Below, piece after piece: positions 33,877 to 43,837 of a DNA stretch of 53,893 bases (the stretch's first letter is position 1; each line of letters opens with the position of its first letter). The stretch comes from Oligoflexia bacterium (GTDB taxonomy: Bacteria; Bdellovibrionota; UBA1018; CAIPTA01; JAALKR01). Made by a program: the position numbers and the translations under genes. Below the pieces are notes generated by a model. That model was not told where the DNA came from. It worked only from the letters and a program-made list of their open reading frames with translations, and did no database searches. The stretch covers positions 50,727-104,619 of the forward strand of contig JAALKR010000004.1 in assembly GCA_011087955.1 (NCBI GenBank), read 5' to 3'.

Positions 33877-34655
33877 TGTTTCCTGTTTTGTTCGAAATCA
33901 GTAGCTTCACAATTTATTCCTATGGATTTTTCATCGCCATCGGTTATCTATCTTCTATTACCATTGGCGTTTGGCTTGGAAAAAAAGAAGGATTAGACCC
34001 TGCAAAACTGGTCGACCTAGGCTTCTATTTATTACTTTTCGGGTTCCTTGGAGCACGGATTCTTTTCATTATTACTCGTTGGGACCATTATATAGCTAAC
34101 CCAGCAGAAATTTTTTATATATGGGAGGGCGGCCTTGTCTTTTTGGGCGGCTTCCTGCTATCACTCGCATTTTGTATTTGGTATTTGCATCGAAACAAAA
34201 TGCCCGTGCTTACTGTGCTTGACCTAGGCGCGCCTGCAATCACAATTGGACATGCCTTTGGCCGGTTAGGGTGTCTTGCAGCAGGTTGTTGCCATGGAAA
34301 ATTTTGTGAACTCCCTTGGGCTATTGTACTTAACTCAACTCATGTTCAAAAAAACCTGCAAGGACTTCCAATTCATCCGACCCAGATTTATTCCGCAACC
34401 GGTCTCTTCCTATTAGGTGGAGCGATGATTTACGTCTGGCATAAACGCAAATTCAGAGGGCAAGTTTCTCTCATCTACTTAACGCTATACCCCGTTTTAC
34501 GTAGTATCATTGAAATTTATCGTGGTGACTCGATTCGTGGATACATTATTCCCGGATATGTAACCACCTCACAGTTTATTTCGTTCTTAATTTTTACGGC
34601 AGCAATCACTGCATATTTTGTGATGAGGAGCCGCCCAGAATTCAAGGATATTTAA
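33876..34655 (+). CDS. lgt: Prolipoprotein diacylglyceryl transferase
   Basis: 'YSYGFFIAIGYL', 'IWEGGLVFLGG', 'HAFGRLGCLAAGCCHGK', 'HPTQIYSA'. Confidence 0.95.
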   Translation: MFPVLFEISSFTIYSYGFFIAIGYLSSITIGVWLGKKEGLDPAKLVDLGFYLLLFGFLGARILFIITRWDHYIANPAEIFYIWEGGLVFLGGFLLSLAFCIWYLHRNKMPVLTVLDLGAPAITIGHAFGRLGCLAAGCCHGKFCELPWAIVLNSTHVQKNLQGLPIHPTQIYSATGLFLLGGAMIYVWHKRKFRGQVSLIYLTLYPVLRSIIEIYRGDSIRGYIIPGYVTTSQFISFLIFTAAITAYFVMRSRPEFKDI

Positions 34656-35136
34656 AATTCATAACGTCGAGCGCTTTTTCCATCTCAATAAATGATTTCA
34701 TATTACGAGTCTCATAAATCTTCCAAGCACTATCGTCTGTTTGTTTAAAATAAGCAATTTTACGATTTACAAGCTTAGCTTTGTTACCATTAGATTTATT
34801 TTCGAATGTCAGTTCATAAACCAAACTGATATTGCCATTCTCCTCTTGTCGCTGATCTCTAGCCAAAAACCGCATAAATTTAAATTCAGGTTTCACCAAT
34901 TTTTCCCGAAAGTCTTTTTGGGTCATCATTTTAAGCCCAGCCAAAGCCTTCCCTGTTAAGTATACTTCTAAACTAGTTTTATCTTTTTCTGATTTAGCGT
35001 TTAAGGCAACCCTCACATAAGTCTCTAGGACTTCCTTTGGGCTCATGCCCTCTTCTTTTGTTGTACAAGCTGCGCTAAATAACACAGTTATAGCCACTAG
35101 AAAAATTGCTGACAAAAAAACTCTACTCCGAAACAT
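34642..35136 (-). CDS. Putative lipoprotein
   Basis: Signal plus lipobox-like 'TVLFSAACTTKEEG'; DUF4878-like layout ('PKEVLETYVRVALNAKSEKD'). Confidence 0.6.
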   Translation of the reverse strand: MFRSRVFLSAIFLVAITVLFSAACTTKEEGMSPKEVLETYVRVALNAKSEKDKTSLEVYLTGKALAGLKMMTQKDFREKLVKPEFKFMRFLARDQRQEENGNISLVYELTFENKSNGNKAKLVNRKIAYFKQTDDSAWKIYETRNMKSFIEMEKALDVMNFKYP

Positions 35137-35854
35137 AACCGGATCTCCTGAGGTGAACTAAATAATCCTGTAAGTCTTGGTGCTCATCAGAGTCGTTACT
35201 CCGAAGAAACCTAAGGCCAACGCCCATTCTATCTGAGGTACGAATCACAGGATCTACCTTTAAACATAGCGCCGAACCCTCTCCATAATCAAATTCTATT
35301 GATTGTGGATCTATCGCGAACGCGGCGTTCTCAAAAAAAACAAAGCAACCTTCTTTCCCAAAGTTGACCACTCTTACTGGATGACTTTGCTGCTTCTTGC
35401 CTCTCGTATATAAAATACGAGCGGAGACTCCTGGAACTCCCTTTGGTCTTGCTTCCCACCATGCGCGGTGGGATCTAAAATATGGCAGGTCAAGGGCTTT
35501 TCGAATCCACTCACTTGCATAAACAAGGATACAGGCCAAAAAGAAAATAACTACTACAAGTGATAGGTGTCGCTGTTCGACCATCGCTATTACGGCCGAA
35601 GCAAGGATGGAGATCACGGTCGTCACCGTGAATAGTATTCTTCCCATGTGTTGGAGGCGAACCAAAAGCACAAAACAGATTAACCCCATCGCTGCGGAGA
35701 AACAAAAGCTCACCCAAAACGGCAAGTATCCTTCCACCCAGGCCCATTTTAAAATCTTGAAGCCCTCACCATAAAACAAATATGGCACCGCTACTGACGC
35801 CGGCAGAAGGAGACAAAACAATGTAATTGCGGTGTAGTAAGTAGCTCTACTCAT
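35123..35854 (-). CDS. Membrane protein with C-terminal PilZ-like domain
   Basis: Three or four TM segments then 'HPVRVVNFGKEGCFVFFENAAFAIDPQSIEFDYGEGSALCLKVDPVIRTSDRMGVGLRFL'. Confidence 0.55.
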   Translation of the reverse strand: MSRATYYTAITLFCLLLPASVAVPYLFYGEGFKILKWAWVEGYLPFWVSFCFSAAMGLICFVLLVRLQHMGRILFTVTTVISILASAVIAMVEQRHLSLVVVIFFLACILVYASEWIRKALDLPYFRSHRAWWEARPKGVPGVSARILYTRGKKQQSHPVRVVNFGKEGCFVFFENAAFAIDPQSIEFDYGEGSALCLKVDPVIRTSDRMGVGLRFLRSNDSDEHQDLQDYLVHLRRSGYVSE

Positions 35855-35910
35855 AAAACTGGCGACTATAAAATTGGAAATTCTCTATTGAGGGTAGTAT
35901 ACCATTCATT

Positions 35911-36498
35911 ATGCAATTCATCATCATGCTCTTTGCCTATTTACTCGGGTCAATTCCTTCTGGGCTTATTCTTTCACGAGCCTACGGCCTAAGTGACCCG
36001 CGACTGGTCGGGAGCGGAAATATTGGCGCTTCAAACATGACTAGGCTAGGCGGCAAAAAGCTTGGTGCCTTGACGCTATTTTTTGATGCGCTTAAAGGTG
36101 TGGCTCCGGTTTTGTTGATGCAGGTTTATTACCCCGACACCATTGCATATGCTGCCATTGCCGGTGGTCTATCAATCCTTGGCCACTGCTACTCTGTTTT
36201 TCTTAAATTTCGTGGTGGCAAGGGTGTGGCCACCGCCGCCGGGGTTTTTATGCTATTAAGTCCCGTGCCGATGTCAATGGGGTTGGGTGTATGGGGAGCT
36301 ATTTTTTGCATTACTCGGATTACTTCTATTTCAGCTTTAATCGCCTCTGCTTTTGTCCCACTGATAATGGCGCTCCTCGGAACTGAAACTCCATATTTAA
36401 TTCTATCTATTTTTTCGGCAGCAATAATATTCCGCCGACACGAAGAAAATATTGCTACCTTACTGAAGGGCAATGAACGCTCGTTTCACAAGACTTAG
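35911..36498 (+). CDS. plsY: Glycerol-3-phosphate acyltransferase PlsY
   Basis: 'LLGSIPSGLILSR', 'GSGNIGASNMTRLGGKKLGALTLFFDALKGVAPVLL', 'FLKFRGGKGVATAAGV'. Confidence 0.95.
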   Translation: MQFIIMLFAYLLGSIPSGLILSRAYGLSDPRLVGSGNIGASNMTRLGGKKLGALTLFFDALKGVAPVLLMQVYYPDTIAYAAIAGGLSILGHCYSVFLKFRGGKGVATAAGVFMLLSPVPMSMGLGVWGAIFCITRITSISALIASAFVPLIMALLGTETPYLILSIFSAAIIFRRHEENIATLLKGNERSFHKT

Positions 36499-37358
36499 AA
36501 CTGTAGATTTACGCCGAGGACATGGTCTCGCTCCCGAGGAGCCCCCCTTGTCGTCCGTAATGCGTATTCAAAAGATGTTCTAGGACCGTTCCAAGAAACG
36601 CCCAAGGCTGTGCCTCGAATAGAATCAATCTCGTCACGAAAAAGAGCCCCTCGAATGATTAATTCTTTAAACACTATAACTTCTGTGGCTAATGACCATA
36701 GCTGCTTGTCGTCAGCAAATTCAGAAACTGTCTTTCCATAATCAGCTACAACTTTTAATGGACCAGTTAGCTTATAACTTACGCCCAAAACTACGTTTCG
36801 TGGCCGCTCGCCTTCTCGATCAAGCGCATTTTCTACTTTGAGACCAGCTGGCAGCGCTCGTGACAATGGATAGATGACACCAACATCCGACGTGAAATAG
36901 TTTTCCGTCTCTTCGTTTTCTAGCTTCATTTTATAATTTACTGTAATGCCCGCAATTAAATTCTTCCCAACTGGGCGGCCAATAACGCTTCGTATCGTTT
37001 GAGAATCTAAGTACGGACTAGCTCCACCAATTAATCGTCGACGGGACTCCCGAATATAGGCTAATCCTCCTTTGGCAATTTTACTCTTGCCATCATAGAC
37101 GCCCGTCGTCCAAATTCGCCCACCGGCTCCCAACTCACGAATCTTACTTTGAGCATAGCTATAAAAGACTCGATGCGTGCGCAAACCAGCTACTGCGGCA
37201 GGGTTAGAAAATAACGCATCTTTTGGGATACCAGCAGTTCCTCTGCCGCCCAGCCCCACAATTTGCGGTACTATTGCAAATGCGTCGCCCGCTACTAAAA
37301 AAATGGAACTTACCAGTAAAATAAATCGGATTCGAGGGGATAGATTCATAGAGCACAA
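36495..37358 (-). CDS. Exported outer-membrane-like protein
   Basis: Signal peptide, beta-strand pattern, C-term 'RDHVLGVNLQF' with terminal Phe. Confidence 0.55.
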   Translation of the reverse strand: MCSMNLSPRIRFILLVSSIFLVAGDAFAIVPQIVGLGGRGTAGIPKDALFSNPAAVAGLRTHRVFYSYAQSKIRELGAGGRIWTTGVYDGKSKIAKGGLAYIRESRRRLIGGASPYLDSQTIRSVIGRPVGKNLIAGITVNYKMKLENEETENYFTSDVGVIYPLSRALPAGLKVENALDREGERPRNVVLGVSYKLTGPLKVVADYGKTVSEFADDKQLWSLATEVIVFKELIIRGALFRDEIDSIRGTALGVSWNGPRTSFEYALRTTRGAPRERDHVLGVNLQF

Positions 37359-37436
37359 CTCCCTTTGTTTTCACTAAATTCATACCATGATATAGTTTCG
37401 CCCGGTATACGGAGACTCTAGAAAAGGCGGCAAAAA

Positions 37437-38315
37437 ATGCAGCAGAAAACTCGTTTGCGCGTAGCAGTAATTCCAGTCGCAGGCTTAGGAACCAGATTCC
37501 TGCCGATTACAAAAGCAATTCCTAAAGAAATGCTCCCGCTCGTCGATCGCCCAATTATCGAATACATTGTCGAAGAAGCCTTTACGTCTGGCATAGAGAA
37601 AATTATCTTTGTTAATAGTAAGGGCAAACACCCTATCGAAGATTATTTTGACTACGACGCTGATGAAATTAAATTCGCTAAAAAAATTGAGCGATTGAAG
37701 GATAGTCATGACATTGCCCGTGCGATTACAACCATCTCGATTCGACAACATTCACCAAAGGGGCTAGGCCACGCTATTCTGTGTGCAAGACCCGCGGTCG
37801 AAGACGAGCCGTTTGCGGTCCTATTGGGTGATGACGTCATTGATGCGGATCCGGCTTGCACAAGACAACTAATTGATGTGTTTGAAGCCAATGGCCAAAA
37901 ATCTGTGGTAGGCGTTATGGAAGTCCCACAAGAAGCTACGAGCAAATACGGTATCGTTTCAGGTAAAGAAAAAAAGCCTGGGCTCTTTGAGGTAGATCGT
38001 CTTGTAGAAAAACCAACGCCGGAAGAGACTCCGTCGCGATTTGCGATTCCTGGGCGCTATATTCTTACTCCTGACGTCTTTGATATTTTAGAAAAAACTA
38101 ACCCCTCGGTCGGTGGAGAAATTCAGTTGACCGACGCTCTTCAGGGGCTCGCAGACACGTCTGGACTCCTCGCTTATTGCTTCACTGGAAATCGGTACGA
38201 TGCGGGCGATCAGGTTGGATTTATCGAAGCAAATATTCGCTTTGCGCTGAAGCGTGACGATACCCGCGAGGGTGTGAAAGATTTAATTAAGCAAATCGCA
38301 AAGGATATCGGATGA
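37437..38315 (+). CDS. galU: UTP-glucose-1-phosphate uridylyltransferase
   Basis: 'VIPVAGLGTRFLPITKAIPKEMLPLVDRPIIEYIVEEA', 'LLGDDVID'. Confidence 0.95.
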   Translation: MQQKTRLRVAVIPVAGLGTRFLPITKAIPKEMLPLVDRPIIEYIVEEAFTSGIEKIIFVNSKGKHPIEDYFDYDADEIKFAKKIERLKDSHDIARAITTISIRQHSPKGLGHAILCARPAVEDEPFAVLLGDDVIDADPACTRQLIDVFEANGQKSVVGVMEVPQEATSKYGIVSGKEKKPGLFEVDRLVEKPTPEETPSRFAIPGRYILTPDVFDILEKTNPSVGGEIQLTDALQGLADTSGLLAYCFTGNRYDAGDQVGFIEANIRFALKRDDTREGVKDLIKQIAKDIG

Positions 38316-39124
38316 AAAAATATGCACTTGTCGCTTTAGGGTTATATATTACTATTTCAACTGCATCTGCATTTGTCGTTCCTAACTTCTATTCTTTAAA
38401 GCAAATTGCAGAGCGTAAAGGCAAATATAATAATGCCATTGTTCAATTTCGAATCTTTCGCCCAGTAACAGATAAGAAACAAAAGTCTGAGATGCTTTGG
38501 AATGGGCAGCTTTTCTACCCTCCCCTAAGGACAAATCAAGTAAGCTTCGAGCAGCGAATGCCCTTAGTTCCTCTACATCTCGAGCAAAATCCAAGAACCC
38601 TCGTTCAGTTTTTCAAGCTCGCTGGCTATGGCGCAGATCAAGAAGCAGATACGATTTTGTGGTCGCCGGCAGAAATTAAGAAAAGTGAAAAGGCACTGGA
38701 GCCTTTTTATAGACTGAGCTCAGCGACATCCATCGTTCGGTACAATGGTCGAATTGCCATAGAGTATAAAGCAGGCAAGGAAGACCCCTCTATGAAGCGC
38801 TTCCTTGTTGAAAAAGACTCCTATTACCCACTACTCATCTCTGAAAAATGCCCTCAGGCCATGCTCGACCTTGCCTATGGGGTGTCTAACAACGATATTT
38901 GTGCGATTGAGTTTGAATACCGATCAGGAAAACTTCCATTTTCCACACCACAAATTGCTTATGTAAATATTAATGAGCGTCGAATTGCCGTAATTCGAAT
39001 TGATAAAATTATTATTGACCCTAACCCAGCGCAGGTTGCTAAAGCTCAAAGCCAAATCAGTAAAGCTAATCTAACTGAATCTGATGATATTGTTGCTGCG
39101 TTATATAAATTCATTTTGTATTAG
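38312..39124 (+). CDS. Exported hypothetical protein
   Basis: 270-aa ORF with signal peptide, overlaps galU stop by 4 nt. Confidence 0.6.
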   Translation: MKKYALVALGLYITISTASAFVVPNFYSLKQIAERKGKYNNAIVQFRIFRPVTDKKQKSEMLWNGQLFYPPLRTNQVSFEQRMPLVPLHLEQNPRTLVQFFKLAGYGADQEADTILWSPAEIKKSEKALEPFYRLSSATSIVRYNGRIAIEYKAGKEDPSMKRFLVEKDSYYPLLISEKCPQAMLDLAYGVSNNDICAIEFEYRSGKLPFSTPQIAYVNINERRIAVIRIDKIIIDPNPAQVAKAQSQISKANLTESDDIVAALYKFILY

Positions 39125-39132
39125 GTTATTTA

Positions 39133-41370
39133 ATGTTTGCTGACATAACGATCCTTAAGGCGTCACCAACACTCACTTACCAAGTGCCTGCTCATCTTCT
39201 CAACGAAATAGACATTGGTAAGCCTGTAGACGTCCCCCTTCGAAGGCAGACAGTTACTGGTTATATTTCCGATATTTATTCAGAACGAAGAGACGGCAAG
39301 TCATTCACAATTAGAGAGATTAAAGCTCTAAGCGATACTCTTCCAAAGCTAGATGAGAATTACCTTGAGCTTTTAAAGTGGGTTGCCAACTATTATCACT
39401 ACCCGCTTGGTGAAGTGATTCGAACAGCGTTGCCTAGCCAAAGAGCTCCAAAAAAAATTACCGCCTATCGTTTGACTAAAAAAGGGCGTGCTCTGAACGA
39501 AGAGAAGCGAACTGCATTCGCTAAACGAAGTGGAAAACGTCTCTCACTGATTAAGTTGTTAGAGTCGAAAGACGTAATCTTAACGATTCCTTCTGATTTT
39601 AAGTCGGCCTATTCATGGCTTAAGAAGAATGAATATGTAGCGTCGTTTAAGCAAAAACAAGAGCTATCCGAGGCTGTAACTACAACTGCAGATGCAATTA
39701 GCTCTCATGATCCCCATAGCCTGGACCCTCCTCATAACCTCTACTGTAAATTAAAAGTTATCTCTCTCAACGAGGATCAAGAACGAGCCTATTCGAGCCT
39801 GATTAATTTTATTAACGCGAATGAGTTTCGTTCAATGGTTCTTCATGGGATCACTGGAAGCGGGAAGACTGAAGTTTATTTGGCAGCCGCTCGCCATTGC
39901 CTGGTAAACAATAAATCCGTTTTAATACTAGTTCCAGAGATTGCCTTAACCCCTCAGCTACTCCAACGAGTACAAGATCGTTTGGGAGTATCCGTTTGTG
40001 TTTTGCATTCTGGCCTTACCGATCACGAACGTTATAGGCAGTGGGCATTAATTAATGAAGGTAAGGCCTCCGTTGTTATTGGCGCTAGGTCTTCAGTATT
40101 TGCTCCATTGAAGAATTTGGGCCTAGTTGTGGTAGACGAAGAACACGAGTGCTCGTTTAAGCAAGAGGATCGTTTGCGTTATAACGCAAGAGACTTAGCT
40201 ATTCTGCTTGCCAAGCTGAATAAGGCCACGGTCTTATTGGGCTCAGCCACACCTTCCATCGAGTCTTATTATCAAATTTCAACTGGCAAAGCGAAACTCG
40301 AAGAGATTCACTCTCAGTTCCACTCCAATCATCGTCCTAAAGTTGAATTAGTCGATATGCGCCGCGAATCTAAGGGCACGACAATAAGTAATTTGTTGGC
40401 GCGCCGAATTCAAGACACGCTGGATGCAAGCAAGCAATCTATACTCTTTTTGAATCGAAGAGGCTTTGCCTCTTGGCTTAATTGTGATTCCTGTGGTCAT
40501 GTTCCTCAATGCCCGAATTGCAGTGTTAGTCTAACTTATTATGAATACAAGAATATGATTCGTTGCCACTATTGCGGACACTCAGCACAGGCTCCAACTG
40601 TTTGCGAAGAGTGTGGCCAAGATAATTTTCGACATGGTGCTATCGGAACTGAGGCGGTTGAAAAGGAGCTCAACAAGCAATTCCCTACTTCGCGAGTAGC
40701 TCGTATTGACCGAGACACTATTTCAAAGAAGGGCGAGTTGGAATCGATTTTAAAAAAGGTTCGAGACAATGAGGTCAATATTATTGTTGGCACTCAGATG
40801 ATTGCCAAAGGGCACGACTTCCCACATGTGCAACTTGCTGCTGTTTTAAATGCTGACGACTCCTTAAATATCCCGGACTTCCGCGCCGGTGAACGAACTT
40901 TTCAGCTGCTTACCCAGGTTTCCGGGAGAGCTGGACGCCGAGGAGAGCAAGGCACTGCTATCATCCAAACTTTCGATCCAGATAACCCATATATCCAATT
41001 TGCTTCCACGCTGGATTATACTAGCTACGTTCGGTTCGAATTAGAGTTTCGGAAAGAGCATAGGTATCCACCATTTTCTCGGCTTGCTCGTGTCCTAATT
41101 TCCGCAGCTAATGCGGACGAAGGTCGCATTCACGCAGAACGAATTGCTCGTCACATTTCTCAAATTAACGCCGCAAAGCTTGAAGTTCTTGGCCCAGCTC
41201 CCGCGGTGTTACAAAAACTCCAAAATAGATTCCGCTGGAATATCTTGCTAAAGGGCAACTCAGCAGCAGAGCTAAATGCATTGCTTCGTTCAGCAAATCG
41301 AGTTTGGCGACAGAATATACCTAACTCTATTGGCCTATCCATCGACATTGACCCCTCTTCCCTACTCTAG
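39133..41370 (+). CDS. priA: Primosomal protein N' (replication restart helicase)
   Basis: 'LHGITGSGKTEVYL', 'VVDEEHECSFKQED', Zn motifs 'CDSCGHVPQCPNCSVSLTYYEYKNMIRCHYCGHS...CEECG', 'GTQMIAKGHDFPHVQLAAVLNAD'. Confidence 0.96.
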   Translation: MFADITILKASPTLTYQVPAHLLNEIDIGKPVDVPLRRQTVTGYISDIYSERRDGKSFTIREIKALSDTLPKLDENYLELLKWVANYYHYPLGEVIRTALPSQRAPKKITAYRLTKKGRALNEEKRTAFAKRSGKRLSLIKLLESKDVILTIPSDFKSAYSWLKKNEYVASFKQKQELSEAVTTTADAISSHDPHSLDPPHNLYCKLKVISLNEDQERAYSSLINFINANEFRSMVLHGITGSGKTEVYLAAARHCLVNNKSVLILVPEIALTPQLLQRVQDRLGVSVCVLHSGLTDHERYRQWALINEGKASVVIGARSSVFAPLKNLGLVVVDEEHECSFKQEDRLRYNARDLAILLAKLNKATVLLGSATPSIESYYQISTGKAKLEEIHSQFHSNHRPKVELVDMRRESKGTTISNLLARRIQDTLDASKQSILFLNRRGFASWLNCDSCGHVPQCPNCSVSLTYYEYKNMIRCHYCGHSAQAPTVCEECGQDNFRHGAIGTEAVEKELNKQFPTSRVARIDRDTISKKGELESILKKVRDNEVNIIVGTQMIAKGHDFPHVQLAAVLNADDSLNIPDFRAGERTFQLLTQVSGRAGRRGEQGTAIIQTFDPDNPYIQFASTLDYTSYVRFELEFRKEHRYPPFSRLARVLISAANADEGRIHAERIARHISQINAAKLEVLGPAPAVLQKLQNRFRWNILLKGNSAAELNALLRSANRVWRQNIPNSIGLSIDIDPSSLL

Positions 41371-41396
41371 ACTTCTTTATTTTTCAGGAGAAGGAG

Positions 41397-42143
41397 CTAG
41401 TTTATCCAAGTAAAAATTCGACTAGGACGAAATGAAAAATTTTGGTCCTTTGCCCACCCAAGAACAAAGTTTAACCAAATAAACATCGCTTTCCCTTTAA
41501 CGTTTTCTTTTGGAACGAAGCCCCACATACGCGAGTCCGAGCTACGGTCGCGATTATCGCCCATAACAAAAAGACTACCTTCGGGCACAACAGTTGGGCC
41601 CCAGTCCGAGCCCCACATATCGCTCCTATCATGCAATAGTGAATGTTTCCTTCCATCCATATCAGCCATGTAGAGAGCTAAAGTCTTTCGATCTGTATCA
41701 GTTTCAATTCCTTCCAATAAATTTGAGCTATCAAAAACCCTTTCGTGAACTGGTCGATCATTAATCATCAGCTCTTTTTTCCGAATTGCAATTTTATCGC
41801 CTGGCAGACCAATCACTCGCTTAATATAATTAACCGATTCGTTCTTTGGGTACTTAAAAATGATCACATCCCCGCGCTCCGGCAAGTTGTGTTCTGTAAC
41901 AAATACCGGCTCTTCGAAAAGGAGATCCGAAAATGGCACCTTCCATCCGTAGGAAAATTTATTTACAAAAATATGGTCACCAATAAACAAAGTGGGGATC
42001 ATCGAACCCGAAGGAATTTTATAGGGCTCAATCACAGAAGAGCGCAGGAGTAACACAACTAAAATAGCTATTGCTAGTTGTTTGCCTGTATCGGCTAGCC
42101 AGAATTTGACCTTATCCAATGCTCTTTCCTCGTTATTATCCAT
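41397..42143 (-). CDS. lepB: Signal peptidase I
   Basis: 'IPSGSMIPTLFIGDHIFVNKFSYG', 'NYIKRVIGLPGDKIAIR', 'FVMGDNRDRSSDSRMWGFV'. Confidence 0.95.
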   Translation of the reverse strand: MDNNEERALDKVKFWLADTGKQLAIAILVVLLLRSSVIEPYKIPSGSMIPTLFIGDHIFVNKFSYGWKVPFSDLLFEEPVFVTEHNLPERGDVIIFKYPKNESVNYIKRVIGLPGDKIAIRKKELMINDRPVHERVFDSSNLLEGIETDTDRKTLALYMADMDGRKHSLLHDRSDMWGSDWGPTVVPEGSLFVMGDNRDRSSDSRMWGFVPKENVKGKAMFIWLNFVLGWAKDQNFSFRPSRIFTWIN

Positions 42144-42230
42144 CTTGAATCTCTTGAATACATGGTCTTATCAGATTGCGCAATTGGTGACTAGTATCTC
42201 CGTATGTAATAACTGTGGTAGATTTATTAC

Positions 42231-43310
42231 GTGAGCGTTCTTGATCGCTATATAGCCCGTGAGTTTTGGAAGACTTTCTTGGTCTCTTTAGCCGCCCTCT
42301 TGGGCCTGTTTATGAGTATTGATGCAATGAGTCAAGGAATTAAGGAGGGGATCTCAACCGCCCACGCTATCCAGTATACTCTCTACCAGCTGCCTGAAAT
42401 TATTGTCATGGTGCTGCCTGCGGCCTGCCTTATGAGTACATTAATTACACTTTCCTCAATGGCGAGGCGAAATGAATTGGTCGCAATGTTTGCCAGTGCA
42501 ATCCCCTTGGCTCGGATAGCCTTCGTCCTGCTCTGCTTAGTTTTTATTATCTGTTGCGCCTCCTTCATTATCACCGACCGAGTGATCCCCCCACTCTCCA
42601 AAATACGAGCTCACTTCTATCGAACTGTGATTTTAAAAAAGCCAGATTTACACACGGAGATCAATAACAGTCGGATCTGGTATCGCAGCGACAATCTAAT
42701 TTATAACATTCGTGCATTTGAATTGCGGACAGACACAATTCACGGAATTTCTATCTACTCCTTTGACCAAAAATTCTCAGTAAGCCAGCAAATCGATGCA
42801 AGGAGGGCAAAATTTAAAAACGGTCAGTGGCTGCTAGAGAACGGGGTTGTGACTATTTTTGATGGGCAACCAATAGTTCCGATGACACAAAAATTTTCCT
42901 CCAAATCACTAAAGCTCAGGGAAAAACCAGAGGATTTTCGTGAAATTGAAAAAGAAGTTGAAACCCTCCGTCTCAAACACCTTTGGACCTTTATTCGGAG
43001 AAACCAGCAAGCTGGGATTGATACAACATCTTATGAAGTACTCTTTTGGTCGAAAATTTCTATCGCACTCGTTCCTCTCGTTATGGCAATTCTAGCCATT
43101 CCTTTCGGCGCACACCGCAATCGCCACACCTCTCTAGCAAGAGATGTCACTCTTTGTTTTCTTGTAGTTGTCTTGTATTGGCTTTTCTTCTCAACCGCGC
43201 TATCAATGGGCAAATCGGGCTCACTGCCGCCAGTTGTTGCAGCTTGGCTTCCCAGTGTATTCTTCTGCATTTTTGGAGTAGGAATGATAGCCCGCGGAGG
43301 ACGGCAGTAA
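42231..43310 (+). CDS. LPS export ABC permease LptF/LptG family (YjgP/YjgQ)
   Basis: 'LDRYIAREFWKTFLVSLAALLGLF', 'LPEIIVMVLPAACLMSTLITLSSMARRNELVAM', C-terminal TMs 'FGAHRNRHTSLARDV'. GTG start. Confidence 0.87.
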   Translation: MSVLDRYIAREFWKTFLVSLAALLGLFMSIDAMSQGIKEGISTAHAIQYTLYQLPEIIVMVLPAACLMSTLITLSSMARRNELVAMFASAIPLARIAFVLLCLVFIICCASFIITDRVIPPLSKIRAHFYRTVILKKPDLHTEINNSRIWYRSDNLIYNIRAFELRTDTIHGISIYSFDQKFSVSQQIDARRAKFKNGQWLLENGVVTIFDGQPIVPMTQKFSSKSLKLREKPEDFREIEKEVETLRLKHLWTFIRRNQQAGIDTTSYEVLFWSKISIALVPLVMAILAIPFGAHRNRHTSLARDVTLCFLVVVLYWLFFSTALSMGKSGSLPPVVAAWLPSVFFCIFGVGMIARGGRQ

Positions 43311-43312
43311 AA

Positions 43313-43837
43313 ATGGCAATTCTGGAAATTCTAACTTACCCCAATGCGCGCTTAGCTATTCCTAGTGAGCCCGTAACTAAGTTCGATGCAGAATTAGAAA
43401 CACTTATCAAAAATATGTTTGAGACCATGTACGACGCTCCAGGAATCGGTTTGGCCGCGCCCCAAATTGATGTGCATAAGAATATCTTTGTCCTAGATAT
43501 TGACTATGAAGAAGATGAAGAAACCGGAGAGCTAATCAACAAGAACCCAAAAATTTTTATAAATCCTAAATTTCTCAATAAGGATGGGGAAATTCTTCAC
43601 AAGGAGGGGTGCCTAAGCGTACCTGGCATTTATGAAGAGGTTAAGCGAGCAGAAAAGGTTACCCTAGAATACCAAAACCTTAAAGGCGAAGCTCATAAAG
43701 AGGATTTCGAAGGCCTCCTTGCTGTAGCCACCCAACATGAAAACGACCATCTCTTAGGCAGACTCTTTATCGATAGATTGAGCTTTGTTAAATCCCGTTC
43801 TATCAAGAAGAAGATCAAGAAAGAGCTTAAAAAGTGA
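43313..43837 (+). CDS. def: Peptide deformylase
   Basis: 'GIGLAAPQIDV', 'EGCLSVPGIYEEV', 'QHENDHLLGRLFIDRL' (HExDH). ORF track start 43046 is over-extended into the lptF/G gene. Confidence 0.96.
   Translation: MAILEILTYPNARLAIPSEPVTKFDAELETLIKNMFETMYDAPGIGLAAPQIDVHKNIFVLDIDYEEDEETGELINKNPKIFINPKFLNKDGEILHKEGCLSVPGIYEEVKRAEKVTLEYQNLKGEAHKEDFEGLLAVATQHENDHLLGRLFIDRLSFVKSRSIKKKIKKELKK

Noticed and set aside
43046-43312. N-terminal extension of the def ORF in the track
   Set aside because: Out-of-frame overlap with the lptF/G coding sequence; peptide deformylase homology starts at ATG 43313 ('MAILEILTYPNARL').
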